Source: Kaiparowitsia implicata GSE-PSE-MK54-09C (GTDB lineage: Bacteria > Cyanobacteriota > Cyanobacteriia > Elainellales > Elainellaceae). Taken from it: a stretch of 64,000 nucleotides of DNA. The notes beneath the pieces were generated by a model, which searched no databases, was not told the DNA's origin, and was given only the letters and a program-made list of their open reading frames with translations. The position numbers were made by a program, and so were the translations under genes. This document shows positions 19,272 through 28,431 of the stretch, piece after piece (position 1 is the stretch's first letter; every line of letters begins with the position of its first letter). Location: assembly GCA_019359435.1 (NCBI GenBank), contig JAHHHI010000081.1, positions 1 through 64,000 of the forward strand, given 5' to 3'.

Positions 19272-21095
19272 TCAGAACGTGCCGTATTGGGCGATCGCCG
19301 CTGTTAACCGTTCCAACACGTCAGCAACGGCGATCGCCCCGAGTTCACCCGAGGCCCGCGTCCTCACGCTGAGGCCATTGGCTTCTACTTCTTTAGCGCC
19401 AATCACAGCCATCACAGGAATCTTCTGTTTTTCCGCATTGCGAATCATCTTGCCTAGCCGTTCGCCGCTGGTATCGACCTCAACCCGAATGCCGAGCGAT
19501 CGCATCTGTGCAGCCACCGTCTTCGCATAGGGCAGAAACTCCTCCGTCACCGCCAGCAGCCGCACCTGCACCGGAGCCAGCCAAAGCGGAAAATCGCCTG
19601 CATACTCCTCAATCAAAATCCCCACTAGCCGCTCTAGCGAACCAAAGGGAGCGCGGTGAATCATGACAGGACGCTGACGTGAGCCATCCTCCGCCACATA
19701 TTCCAGCTCAAACCGCTCCGGCAGGTTATAGTCCACCTGCACCGTGCCAAGTTGCCACTCCCGCTCCAGCGCATCCTGGAAAATGAAGTCTAGCTTGGGG
19801 CCATAGAATGCGGCTTCGCCAACGCCCAGAAAATAATTCAGGCCTAGCGCATCCGCCGCCTTTTGGATGGCACTCTCTGCCTTAGACCACGCCTCATCCG
19901 AGCCAATGTACTTATCTGAGTTGGGGTCGCGAAAGCTCAATCGGGCTTTGAAGTTCTTTAGCTGCAAGCTGTTGAACACAGAGAGGATCAAATCCACCAC
20001 ACTCATAAACTCGTCAGCCAGTTGATCCGGCGTGACAAATAGATGAGAGTCGTCTACCGTAAACCCGCGCACCCGCGTCAGCCCGCCTAGCTCACCCGAT
20101 TGCTCATAGCGGTAAACAGTGCCAAACTCCGATAACCGCATCGGCAAATCCCGATAAGAACGCAGCTCATTCTTATAAATCTGAATGTGGAAGGGACAGT
20201 TCATCGGCTTCATAGCAAAGCCCTGCTCGGCTAGCCGAGCAGCGTCATCCTCCGCCATCATGGGGAACATGTCTTCCTTATAGTTCTGCCAGTGGCCAGA
20301 GACTTTGAACAAGTCTACTCGCGCAATGTGGGGCGTCACCACAGGCAGATAGCCCCGTTTTAACTGTTCCTGCTTCAGAAAATCCTCTAGGGTAGAGCGC
20401 AGCACTGTGCCTTTGGGTGTCCACAGGGGCAACCCTGGCCCCACCACATCGGAAAACAAAAACAGCCCCAGCTCGCGCCCCAGCTTGCGATGGTCGCGGC
20501 GTAACGCTTCTTCTTTGCGGCGCTTGTACTCCGCGAGTTGCTCTGGTGTTTCCCAGGCCGTGCCATAGATGCGCTGGAGCTGAGCTTTTGTTTCGTCACC
20601 CCGCCAATAGGCTCCGGCCACCGATTCTAGGTCAATCGCGCTGGGGTTGAGATCGGCAGTGTTGTCTAGATGAGGTCCAGCACAGAGATCCCACCATTGG
20701 TCGCCCAGATGATAGATCGTAATGGGATCTTGCAAATCCGCTAGAATTTCGAGCTTGTAGGGCTCGCCCAGTTCCTTAATTCGCCGCTCGGCTTCGTCCC
20801 GGGGCACCTCTTCGCGGGTGACGGGCAGCTTGCGGTTGATGATCTTGATCATCTCTTTTTTGATGGCCTTCAAGTCCTTTTCGGTGAAGGGATCCGGCGC
20901 ATCAAAGTCGTAATAGAAGCCGTTTTCAATCCAGGGGCCAATGGTCACCTGCGCTTTGGGAAACAGCTTTTGCACCGCCATCGCCATGACATGAGACGTG
21001 GTGTGGCGAATCTTTTTCAGGGTTTCCGATTCGCTGGTTTTGGGCAGCGAGATAGGCTCAACGGATACAGCGCTGGAGGGCAGGTCGTTTGGCAT
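19272..21095 (-). CDS. thrS: Threonyl-tRNA synthetase lacking the TGS domain
   Basis: Class II aminoacyl-tRNA synthetase charging tRNA-Thr. The protein starts almost directly in the second editing-like (tRNA-SAD) domain (RHTTSHVMAMAVQKLFP, with the HxxxH-type pair, and CAGPHLDNT). The catalytic core has the zinc-ligand motif MNCPFHIQIY and motif 2 (FGTVYRYEQSGEL), and motif 3 ends with HRAPFGSLERL. The anticodon-binding domain fills the last ~100 residues. With 607 residues it lacks the ~60-residue N-terminal TGS domain of E. coli ThrRS. The start at 21095 is the first ATG; the region upstream is non-coding. Confidence 0.95.
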   Translation of the reverse strand: MPNDLPSSAVSVEPISLPKTSESETLKKIRHTTSHVMAMAVQKLFPKAQVTIGPWIENGFYYDFDAPDPFTEKDLKAIKKEMIKIINRKLPVTREEVPRDEAERRIKELGEPYKLEILADLQDPITIYHLGDQWWDLCAGPHLDNTADLNPSAIDLESVAGAYWRGDETKAQLQRIYGTAWETPEQLAEYKRRKEEALRRDHRKLGRELGLFLFSDVVGPGLPLWTPKGTVLRSTLEDFLKQEQLKRGYLPVVTPHIARVDLFKVSGHWQNYKEDMFPMMAEDDAARLAEQGFAMKPMNCPFHIQIYKNELRSYRDLPMRLSEFGTVYRYEQSGELGGLTRVRGFTVDDSHLFVTPDQLADEFMSVVDLILSVFNSLQLKNFKARLSFRDPNSDKYIGSDEAWSKAESAIQKAADALGLNYFLGVGEAAFYGPKLDFIFQDALEREWQLGTVQVDYNLPERFELEYVAEDGSRQRPVMIHRAPFGSLERLVGILIEEYAGDFPLWLAPVQVRLLAVTEEFLPYAKTVAAQMRSLGIRVEVDTSGERLGKMIRNAEKQKIPVMAVIGAKEVEANGLSVRTRASGELGAIAVADVLERLTAAIAQYGTF

Positions 21096-21380
21096 GGGAT
21101 GACAGAAAGTACAGAGACCATAGTTTGACTTCTCTTTCTTATATTACGGGTTGGATACGGGGTCGTAGTTGTCCGTTAGGGATTTTGGCTCATAGCTTAT
21201 ATGTTCTCTACTAATGATTGAAGTAATGACAGAAGCGCTAATGGGGATTTTTGGTGGTGTGGAACCTGCGCAAACTGCACACACTATCGGCAGGCTAATG
21301 TCACAGATCACGACCAATTGTTGCAAAATGTAAATCGCGTTAAGATTAACGCATGCTGTCTGTAGTCATGAATTCTTTTA

Positions 21381-21719
21381 ATGGTGGGGTCTGATTTGCC
21401 TGAGTCGCAACTGCTAAAAACGTTGTTAGAGCCGCTGCTGGATGATTTCCAGTACTGGTTTGAGCGATCGCACACCCTGCTTAACGAGCAACCCCTAGAA
21501 GGCTTGAGCGCCCAAGAGCAGGCTACGCTTCTGGCGCGTGTTCAGCAAGCTCGCCAAGAAGTCGCCTCTGCGAAGGCTCTGTTTCAAGCAACAGGGGGGC
21601 AAGTAGGAATTGAGTCGTCGGCCCTGATGCCCTGGCATCACCTGGTTATGGAGTGCTGGAAGGTGTCTGTTCAGCATCGGTTGGGATCGTCTAGTACGCG
21701 CCCAGACTCACCTCAATAA
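21381..21719 (+). CDS. DUF2605 family protein
   Basis: A 112-residue helical cytosolic protein matching the cyanobacterial DUF2605 pattern: LLKTLLEPLLDDFQYWFERS, then LLARVQQARQEVASAKALFQATGGQVG and LMPWHHLVMECWKVS. Function is unknown in the family. The DUF2973 protein gene follows about 440 bases downstream on the same strand, an arrangement I recall as recurrent in cyanobacteria. The start is the ATG at 21381, next to the -10-like region of a short intergenic segment from divergent thrS. Confidence 0.8.
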   Translation: MVGSDLPESQLLKTLLEPLLDDFQYWFERSHTLLNEQPLEGLSAQEQATLLARVQQARQEVASAKALFQATGGQVGIESSALMPWHHLVMECWKVSVQHRLGSSSTRPDSPQ

Positions 21720-22157
21720 TCCAGCAGAATTAACCCCTGTGAGGTCGCGACTGGTGCAAGAGTCTGCCAGAATGAGAGTGCGATCGCAGCAAAAAATCTG
21801 GGTCTAGCGTTTAATAGAGAAGAGCCGCAGTTCTCATAATTTGCGAGTTTATGCTGAGAGTGCTGGGCATGTTAGCCAAAGGCGGAAGCCTGAGCAATGC
21901 AAGTTATCCTCATTCAGCGGGATGTGGGACAAGGCGGTTGGGGTTCGCAGGTTAATTTTTTTTAGAATAGATGCCAGTTTAGCGAGCAGGCTAGTTGGGT
22001 TAAAGAGTTTTTTGGACGGGGTTTCAGCGCTAGGTGATAGGGGCTGATGGGGTTAAAACATGCGCTAGAGACTGTCAAGCGCAGAGTTTGCCTAAAGCAC
22101 CGCATGCAGAATCGGGTTTAAGTTGTACTAAGGATAAGGGCGAGGAAAAGCGCAATC
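21720..22157. other. Gap between DUF2605 and DUF2973 genes
   Basis: 438 bases without a credible gene. A 22-codon ATG frame (21897-21965) has a faint ribosomal-protein-L9-like look but no ribosome binding site or continuation. Otherwise I see nothing. Confidence 0.45.
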
Positions 22158-22463
22158 ATGCTGCAATTACTTTATATCTGTGCGTTTACACTGCTCGCGT
22201 TTTTGGCGGTGTCAAATCTAATTCGAAATTTGATGACGCTTGGCGTCGAATCACAGCGCCCCCAGCCCCGAGGTGGACAAGGAACTGGTACTTCTCCACA
22301 GCAGTCGAGTCAGCATCCTGAACTGATGGATGAATCGGGGCGGTTGATTCGAGAGCCCTATCTAGTGATGAAGTCGATCTCGGTTGATGATGCGCGGCAG
22401 CGGCTCGATGCCCTGTACAATGCTTCGCCAGAAACCCGAGACGCGGCTCAGGATGATGCTTAG
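22158..22463 (+). CDS. DUF2973 family membrane protein
   Basis: A 101-residue protein with one N-terminal membrane helix (MLQLLYICAFTLLAFLAVSNLI) and a conserved cytoplasmic motif near residues 55-85 (HPELMDESGRLI, EPYLVMKSISVDDARQRLDALY). This is the DUF2973 family pattern of cyanobacteria. Its role is unknown; it probably forms a functional pair with the DUF2605 protein upstream. Confidence 0.8.
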   Translation: MLQLLYICAFTLLAFLAVSNLIRNLMTLGVESQRPQPRGGQGTGTSPQQSSQHPELMDESGRLIREPYLVMKSISVDDARQRLDALYNASPETRDAAQDDA

Positions 22464-22726
22464 GGGATGAATCATGAAGTAGCGACGACGGGTTCTATTG
22501 TCTGCTGCTCTGGTTTATTTCGACTTTCATAAAGGAGTGCCATTGCCGCCCAATAATAAGGCTTGCGATGGCATTTTAGTTATGGCATTTTAGTTTTTAG
22601 GGATATTTAGGCAGCGATTGAACAGCTTTCGGGCGATCGCCCCCGATTTCTATGCTGCATAACAGGGCTGGAACCATGGGGTGGTTAAGATAGCGATACT
22701 AGCAGCATCCTAAACGCTATCCCCTC

Positions 22727-23140
22727 TCAACTGCTCTGAAAGCGCGAATGGGTGGTGAGGGTTTCGGCGTCAAAGTCTTGCAGCCATCGAATAAACGCTT
22801 CGGATACTGCTGTAGTTTGGGATTGGTGCAGCAACAGGGCGAGGTATTGCGATCGCTGCCGAATCACAATGGCGCGGCAGTCGTTGCCGTGAATGACGGC
22901 ATAGCGAAACCCCTCTAGCCGCAGCGACGACAGCAGCAGCGATTGCAGCCCCAACGCCTGAAAAATGGTTTGCACCCAGCTTACGTCGTTATGTTCTGCT
23001 GTGGTGAAATAGTCTCGAGGGAGACCGCTTAGATCAAACGTCGCTGCACCCGCAATGGCATCAAGGTAGGATGTCAGCGTGGAGGGCGTCTCTGGGGTGC
23101 TGGCGATCGCCCCAGATTGAGCATTAACATTCGCGGGCAT
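22727..23140 (-). CDS. Hypothetical protein, roadblock-like
   Basis: A 137-residue protein. The stretch FDLSGLPRDYFTTAEHNDVS, then VQTIFQALGLQSLLLSSLRLEGF and AVIHGNDCRAIVIRQRSQYLALLL resembles a roadblock/LC7-type alpha-beta fold, a family associated with small GTPase control. This is judgement from pattern only. The start MPANVNAQSG at 23140 is preferred over the upstream ATG at 23170, because a divergent gene begins near 23261. Confidence 0.6.
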   Translation of the reverse strand: MPANVNAQSGAIASTPETPSTLTSYLDAIAGAATFDLSGLPRDYFTTAEHNDVSWVQTIFQALGLQSLLLSSLRLEGFRYAVIHGNDCRAIVIRQRSQYLALLLHQSQTTAVSEAFIRWLQDFDAETLTTHSRFQSS

Positions 23141-23260
23141 AGGCCATGTCCAACGTATGTGCGATGGCATGGAGTGTCATCGCAGCGCGACACCGCCCAA
23201 CTCCATTGCACTTATTACAAGTCTCTTAAAATCAAGTCTCTTGAAATCTCTGTTATTAAG

Positions 23261-24919
23261 ATGCCCCAATTTCAGAGTGCTGGAACAGGCAATCATCAGT
23301 CAATATCAGTTGGGCGATCGCTCTGGTCGCTATCTGAGATCGTCTTCTTTCACCCGTTCAGGTCTCAATGGCGGCACTGGAGACGAGCGCTGCTGATCGT
23401 GGGATGGCTGCTGCTAATCAGTCTGGGGAATCCGAAGCAAGCCATCGCTGCGCACACCCTGTCCCACCGGCCTGATTCACTAGGGGCGATCGCCCAAGAA
23501 AACGCCCGCCCCGGCACCCCCGACTGGCAGCTCACGCGGCCCGCCCGCCAGCATGAAATTGAAGGCTATGCATCGCTGACCAGTGTTAACCAGGGCGAGG
23601 AGATTGAGCTATTTGTTAATACCCAAGCGCCTACATACCAGATCGATATTTTTCGCATGGGCTGGTATGGCGGCGAGGGCGGTCGCCAGGTGGCTGGGCC
23701 GATTAAACGACAGCGGGTGCGCCAACCCCGTCCCCGCGTTAACTGGTGGACGCGCCAAGTAGAATGCAACTGGCGATCGCCCTATATCCTCACCATTCCA
23801 GATGGCACCGGCGACGACCCGGCCTGGCTCAGTGGGTTCTATCTCGCGAAGCTCACCGCTAGCACGGGCGAGCAAAGCTACATCATTTTTGTCGTGCGAG
23901 AAGACGATCGCCCGTCAGACTATCTGTTTCAATCCAGCGTGACCACATACCAGGCCTACAACAACTGGGGTGGGCGATCGCTCTACACCTGGAATAGTCG
24001 CTGGCCCCGCGCCTACAAGGTCTCCTTCAACCGCCCCTACGCCCCTAGCCCCAACCCCGAAGCAGCCTATGGCGTTGGCGCAGGTGAGTTTTTGACCAAC
24101 ATGCAGCCCAGCAGTCGCTATGGCGCCGGGTGGGAATATAATTTGGTGCGCTGGCTAGAGCGCGAAGGCTACGATGTGACCTACGCCACCAACATCGACA
24201 CGCACCGCACCGCCAACGTGCTGCTCAACCACCGCGCCTTCTTAATTGTGGGGCACGACGAATACTGGAGCTGGGAGATGCGTCAACAGGTGACTGCCGC
24301 ACGCGATGCCGGCGTCGGAATTGGCGTCTTTTCTGCCAATACCTGCTATTGGCAGATTCGGCTAGAACCCAGTTCGATCACCGGGGCGGGCGATCGCACG
24401 ATAGTAGCCTACAAAGAATGGGCTCGCCACGACTCCCTCTGGTATGACAACGACCCAACCAATGATCAGTTTGTGACCACCCGCTGGCGCGATGAGCCCG
24501 TCTATTTGCCAGAGGGGCTGCTGTTTGGCGTGATGTATACCGTTGACCCCGTGCGAGGGGATGTGCAGCTCGCAGAGGCCGTGCCCGACTGGGTACTGCA
24601 CAAGTCAGGCCTAAAGCCGGGCGATCGCCTGCCCGGCTTACTGGGCTACGAAGTGGACAAGATCCGCACTATTCACCATCCCAATCTGACGCTCATTGCG
24701 CACTCGCCCCACCTGCGCCACGATCGGGTGGAATACTCCGACATGACCTATTACGAAGCCGACAGCGGTGCGCTGGTGGTCGCCACAGGCACCATGCAAT
24801 GGGTGTGGGGATTGGATAACTTTGGCGCACCCCAGCTACGGCCTCCGGTGCAGCACCTTGGTGCGCAGCAAATCACCCGCAACCTGCTGTCGCGGTTAGT
24901 GGCGGCCAAACCCCGCTAG
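23261..24919 (+). CDS. Secreted N,N-dimethylformamidase-large-subunit-like protein
   Basis: A 552-residue protein. A hydrophobic segment near residues 45-65 (ALLIVGWLLLISLG) ending AIAAHT looks like a signal peptide. The body matches the DMFase beta/large subunit C-terminal-like family: RMGWYGGEGGRQV near residue 130, TYQAYNNWGGRSLY near residue 230, and VGHDEYWSWEMR near residue 330. In the true enzyme this fold carries the iron site that hydrolyses dimethylformamide; the substrate here is unknown and may be another amide. The start is the ATG at 23261; the frame is open to 23117, but the extra residues are not protein-like. Confidence 0.8.
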   Translation: MPQFQSAGTGNHQSISVGRSLWSLSEIVFFHPFRSQWRHWRRALLIVGWLLLISLGNPKQAIAAHTLSHRPDSLGAIAQENARPGTPDWQLTRPARQHEIEGYASLTSVNQGEEIELFVNTQAPTYQIDIFRMGWYGGEGGRQVAGPIKRQRVRQPRPRVNWWTRQVECNWRSPYILTIPDGTGDDPAWLSGFYLAKLTASTGEQSYIIFVVREDDRPSDYLFQSSVTTYQAYNNWGGRSLYTWNSRWPRAYKVSFNRPYAPSPNPEAAYGVGAGEFLTNMQPSSRYGAGWEYNLVRWLEREGYDVTYATNIDTHRTANVLLNHRAFLIVGHDEYWSWEMRQQVTAARDAGVGIGVFSANTCYWQIRLEPSSITGAGDRTIVAYKEWARHDSLWYDNDPTNDQFVTTRWRDEPVYLPEGLLFGVMYTVDPVRGDVQLAEAVPDWVLHKSGLKPGDRLPGLLGYEVDKIRTIHHPNLTLIAHSPHLRHDRVEYSDMTYYEADSGALVVATGTMQWVWGLDNFGAPQLRPPVQHLGAQQITRNLLSRLVAAKPR

Positions 24920-24932
24920 CGAGAGCACACGG

Positions 24933-25376
24933 CTACGGATGAGCACTCACCGTATCGCCAATTTCGGCCCGCCCCGCTTCACCAAAAATGGCGGCGGCAT
25001 GGCGATAAAACTTAAACTCCAGCAGGTTGTGAAACGGGTCTTCGAGAAACACCGTGCGGTGCTCTAAGGGCGTATCGGGAAAGCGCAGCTTAGGCGACTG
25101 GTAGCACTGGAGGTGGTGCTGGTGCGATCGCGCCACCAATGCCTCCCAATCGGCCTCGTCTGTAAACACCAAGCCAAAATGGCGAGGATACACCCCCCGC
25201 TGTGGCTCTAGCGGCTCACGCGTCACATGGGCCACCAGCTGGTGCCCATAGAGATTCAGAATCAGCGCCTGCGCCGTTTCTCGGCCTGCTATACAGCCCA
25301 GACCCTCCACATAAAACGCCTTGGTCTGGGCGACATCGCCCACGGGGAACGCCAAATGAAAAATGGTTGGAGACAT
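24933..25376 (-). CDS. VOC-family (glyoxalase/dioxygenase-like) protein
   Basis: A 147-residue protein with two beta-alpha-beta-beta-beta units. The first reads MSPTIFHLAFPVGDVAQTKAFYVEGLG, with a metal-ligand histidine at H7. The second has HFGLVFTDEADWEALV and ends with VFLEDPFHNLLEFKFY, which includes the conserved glutamate. Family members are metal-dependent lyases, dioxygenases or resistance proteins; the reaction cannot be assigned. The start is set at 25376. Confidence 0.85.
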   Translation of the reverse strand: MSPTIFHLAFPVGDVAQTKAFYVEGLGCIAGRETAQALILNLYGHQLVAHVTREPLEPQRGVYPRHFGLVFTDEADWEALVARSHQHHLQCYQSPKLRFPDTPLEHRTVFLEDPFHNLLEFKFYRHAAAIFGEAGRAEIGDTVSAHP

Positions 25377-25471
25377 AATGGAACGTGCGGATGCTTTATT
25401 TTGAAATGGTACCGTTGGAGCAGGCAAAGGGTCATAATCGCATCCTGATCATCGCAGTCTGATTACAGACG

Positions 25472-26290
25472 GTGGCCGTCCTAGACTCAACCTGGCACAA
25501 TCCCGGCAAACGTCAACAACCCTATCAACCATCACTCATGGATGCTCTACTGCCTTGGGGCGTGGCGATCGCCCTCAACTCATTTCTGCTGGCGATCGCC
25601 TGGGTTGCGCCCAAGGCTCTCCTCACTCCCCAGGGGCTACTTCATGCCTGGGTGCTGGGAATCGTGATTTGGGGCACCTTGGGCTGGCGCGGCTATGTGG
25701 TGATGCTCACCTATTTTGCGCTGGGCACGGCTGTGACTCGCATTGGCAAAGCTCGGAAAGAAGCCCTAGGCATTGCCGAGAAGCGATCGGGCGTACGCGG
25801 CCCCGAAAATGTGTGGGGCTCTGCGCTGGCGGGCACGCTCTGTGCGCTGGGGGCGTATCTGTTTGCGGGTCGGATAGAAAATCTGCCGCTGGTGGCAGCG
25901 CTCGTGCTGGCCTATGTGGCAAGCCTTAGCACAAAACTGGCAGACACCTGCGGCAGCGAGGTGGGCAAAGCCTACGGCAAACGCACGTTTTTGATTACCA
26001 CCTTTCAGCCAGTGCCTGCTGGAACAGAAGGGGCGATTAGCCTTGAGGGCACGCTGGCGGGGCTCGTGGGGGGATTGGCGATCGCCCTAGTTGGCTATGG
26101 GCTGGGGCTAATTTCCTCGGTGGGCATTGGCATCTGTCTGGTGGCGGCGTTTATTGCCACCAACCTAGAAAGCGTGATTGGCGCGACCTATCAATCCAAA
26201 TATCGCTGGCTGACTAATGAAATGGTCAATATTATCAACACAGCGATCGGTGCGGCGATCGCCCTCCTAATTGGGCTAGTCTGGCGGTGA
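25472..26290 (+). CDS. DUF92/TIGR00297 membrane protein, VTE6-like prenyl-phosphate kinase candidate
   Basis: A 272-residue integral membrane protein of the DUF92 family with about seven hydrophobic segments. Motifs include GTAVTRIGKARKEALG near residue 90, GPENVWGSALAGTLCALGA, and KLADTCGSEVGKAYGKRTFLITTF. Plant VTE6 and the cyanobacterial homologue phosphorylate phytyl phosphate to phytyl diphosphate for tocopherol and phylloquinone synthesis; I infer the same activity. The start is either the GTG at 25472 or the ATG at 25538, where hydrophobicity begins. Confidence 0.8.
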   Translation: MAVLDSTWHNPGKRQQPYQPSLMDALLPWGVAIALNSFLLAIAWVAPKALLTPQGLLHAWVLGIVIWGTLGWRGYVVMLTYFALGTAVTRIGKARKEALGIAEKRSGVRGPENVWGSALAGTLCALGAYLFAGRIENLPLVAALVLAYVASLSTKLADTCGSEVGKAYGKRTFLITTFQPVPAGTEGAISLEGTLAGLVGGLAIALVGYGLGLISSVGIGICLVAAFIATNLESVIGATYQSKYRWLTNEMVNIINTAIGAAIALLIGLVWR

Positions 26291-26373
26291 GGCCACCCCA
26301 AAAAAGAACCCTGCTAAGCCCGGCCTGAGGCATCTTCATTCTGAGGCATCTCCACCCTAGCGCTAGATAAGCC

Positions 26374-28431
26374 TTAGTTCGGCAGGCGATCGCGCAAATC
26401 GGGCCAGTGGCGAATCAGCTCCGCAACCGACCAAGCCTGGGCGATCGCCCCCTGGGGCGCATGGGGCGGATCGCCGTCAAAAATCTCAGAAATAGAGCCC
26501 AGGCAGGCTTGCCGTTGCCAGTGATCGAGCAGGGTGTCAGGGCTCCAGGGCAGGGGCACCTCGGGGTAGAACCGCTGCCAGGCGCGAATAAAGGGGCCAA
26601 TCAGCCAGCTCCACACCGATCCTTGGTGGTAGGCGCTATCGCGCTGTCGCTGGTTGCCGCCATAGTGTCCCACATACTCGCGGTCGGCTGGGTCGAGCGA
26701 TCGCAGCCCTACCGGTGTCAGCAGCCGCTCCCGTGCAACATGCAGCACCTTTTGTCCCTGCGCCGCAGAAAAGCCGCAATGACGTAACGACAGCGCAATC
26801 ACCGCATTGGGGCGAATTTGCAGATTGGGCACATCGTTGGGGGCAATGGTGTCATGAAAATAGCCCAGCTCAGGGTTCCAGAATTTTTGCAGAGAGGCTT
26901 TGACCTGCTCAGCCTGTTGCTGATAGCGGTGCGCCTGCTTTTCAAACTTGGCCGCCTGTTCTGGCGCAGTAGACTGCTGCAGTCGGGTGGCCCAGTCTTG
27001 CGCCCAGCACAAGGCTGAATACCACAGCGCGCTAATTTCTATCGGTTTTCCCTGGCGCGGCGTGATCGGCTCACCATTCACCACCGCATCCATCCAGGTG
27101 AGGGCGCAGCCGGGTTCATCCCAAGTAACGAGCCCGTCGATAGCATCGACCCGGACTTTGTAATGAGTGCCCGCCACAAAGGCCATGTAAATCTGGCGCA
27201 CGATGGCATATTGGCTCTTCAGAAACTCCCAGTCCTGGCTGGCTTCTAGATACAGCCCAAGGGTTTCAATCCACCACAGCGCCGCGTCAATGCTGTTGTA
27301 AAGGGGACGTTCGCCTGCATCAGGGAAGGTGTTGGGAATCAGCCCATCCTGGCAATGTTTGCCGAGGGTTTCGAGAAGGCCCCGAGCTAGGTCGTAGCGC
27401 TGGGTGGCGATCGCCAATCCTGGCAGGGCAATCAGCGTATCGCGGCCCCAGTCGTCAAACCAAGGATAGCCTGCAATCACCGTTGGCCCCTGAATTGAAA
27501 CCCGGTGAGCTATGAACTGATCGCCCGCCTGGAGCAACTGCCGCCAAATCTGGTCAGGGTTAGAGGGGGGCCGGGGTAAGGGTTGGGCCGGGGGTGTAGA
27601 ACTGAGATGAAAGGTTTGAGCCAACCGGTTAGATTCGTCGGCGATCGCCCGTTCAACGGTGTCGTCTGTCGGAGGAGAGAAGGGGCGATCGGTACTGCGG
27701 CGGCGCACGCGGGCTTCGAGGGTGAGGCGATCGCCCGGTCGCACCATCATCGTCAAGCAGCCGGGACTATAGAGATCTTCGCCATCGATTAAACCTCGGC
27801 GGCTCTCTTCAGGATAGAGATAGTCGCGATACCACAGGCCCTCGCGGTGATAGGTGCCCTGGCTCCAGCCCAACTGCCACGAGATGCCCTCGCTGCCGGG
27901 GCGCATCGCCTGAAACAGTGCCCGATGGGACTCCACCAGTTGCGAAAACTCTAGCCCAGCCTGCACCCGCTGCTGATGGTGAAAGCTGCGGTCGGCAATC
28001 AACGGGCGCAGGTTGAGCACGGCATCATCTTGCCCGTGGTAGCGGTAGTGCACAAACACCCGATTGCGAAACTGCACCGGGTCGTGAGACTGCAGCCCAT
28101 AGGGCATGAGGATTTGGCGGGTGAGTTGCCAGGTCGCGGTGCCCCACACCCAGGTGGGGACTGGCTGCCGCTGAAACGATTGCAGCAGCCGGTAGCCTTG
28201 GGGTTCCACAACGCCACTTTGCCAATAGTTAGTCGACAGCTCAACCGATTGGTTCGACACGATGAGTTCTGCATCAATGCGCGAGAGGAGCAGCGTGCGC
28301 TGGCCGGGTGGGGCGATCGCCGCCACCAGCAGCCCATGATAGGTGCGCGTGTAGGCATCGCACACGGTGCCACTGGCAAAGCCTCCCAGTCCGTTGGTTA
28401 ACAACCATTCGCGCGTATCTAAGTCATTCAT
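26374..28431 (-). CDS. Glycogen debranching enzyme (amylo-alpha-1,6-glucosidase family)
   Basis: A 685-residue cytoplasmic enzyme of the bacterial/archaeal GDE type. The N-terminal domain (residues 1-260) begins EWLLTNGLGGFASGTVCDA and carries the typical RTYHGLLVAA. An (alpha/alpha)6 toroid follows with IAGYPWFDDWGRDTLIALPG near residue 320 (catalytic Asp candidates in DDWGRD) and NSIDAALWWI. The C-terminal HQGSVWSWLIGPFI motif is also present. It probably trims branches during glycogen breakdown at night. It stands alone on the minus strand. Confidence 0.9.
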   Translation of the reverse strand: MNDLDTREWLLTNGLGGFASGTVCDAYTRTYHGLLVAAIAPPGQRTLLLSRIDAELIVSNQSVELSTNYWQSGVVEPQGYRLLQSFQRQPVPTWVWGTATWQLTRQILMPYGLQSHDPVQFRNRVFVHYRYHGQDDAVLNLRPLIADRSFHHQQRVQAGLEFSQLVESHRALFQAMRPGSEGISWQLGWSQGTYHREGLWYRDYLYPEESRRGLIDGEDLYSPGCLTMMVRPGDRLTLEARVRRRSTDRPFSPPTDDTVERAIADESNRLAQTFHLSSTPPAQPLPRPPSNPDQIWRQLLQAGDQFIAHRVSIQGPTVIAGYPWFDDWGRDTLIALPGLAIATQRYDLARGLLETLGKHCQDGLIPNTFPDAGERPLYNSIDAALWWIETLGLYLEASQDWEFLKSQYAIVRQIYMAFVAGTHYKVRVDAIDGLVTWDEPGCALTWMDAVVNGEPITPRQGKPIEISALWYSALCWAQDWATRLQQSTAPEQAAKFEKQAHRYQQQAEQVKASLQKFWNPELGYFHDTIAPNDVPNLQIRPNAVIALSLRHCGFSAAQGQKVLHVARERLLTPVGLRSLDPADREYVGHYGGNQRQRDSAYHQGSVWSWLIGPFIRAWQRFYPEVPLPWSPDTLLDHWQRQACLGSISEIFDGDPPHAPQGAIAQAWSVAELIRHWPDLRDRLPN

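Noticed and set aside
21897-21965. 22-codon frame MQVILIQRDVGQGGWGSQV resembling the start of ribosomal protein L9.
   Set aside because: Too short, no ribosome binding site and no continuation in any frame; likely chance.
22727-23170. Upstream start at 23170 for the roadblock-like gene.
   Set aside because: The first ten residues (rich in Trp and Pro) are not protein-like, and MPANVNAQSG gives a better start.
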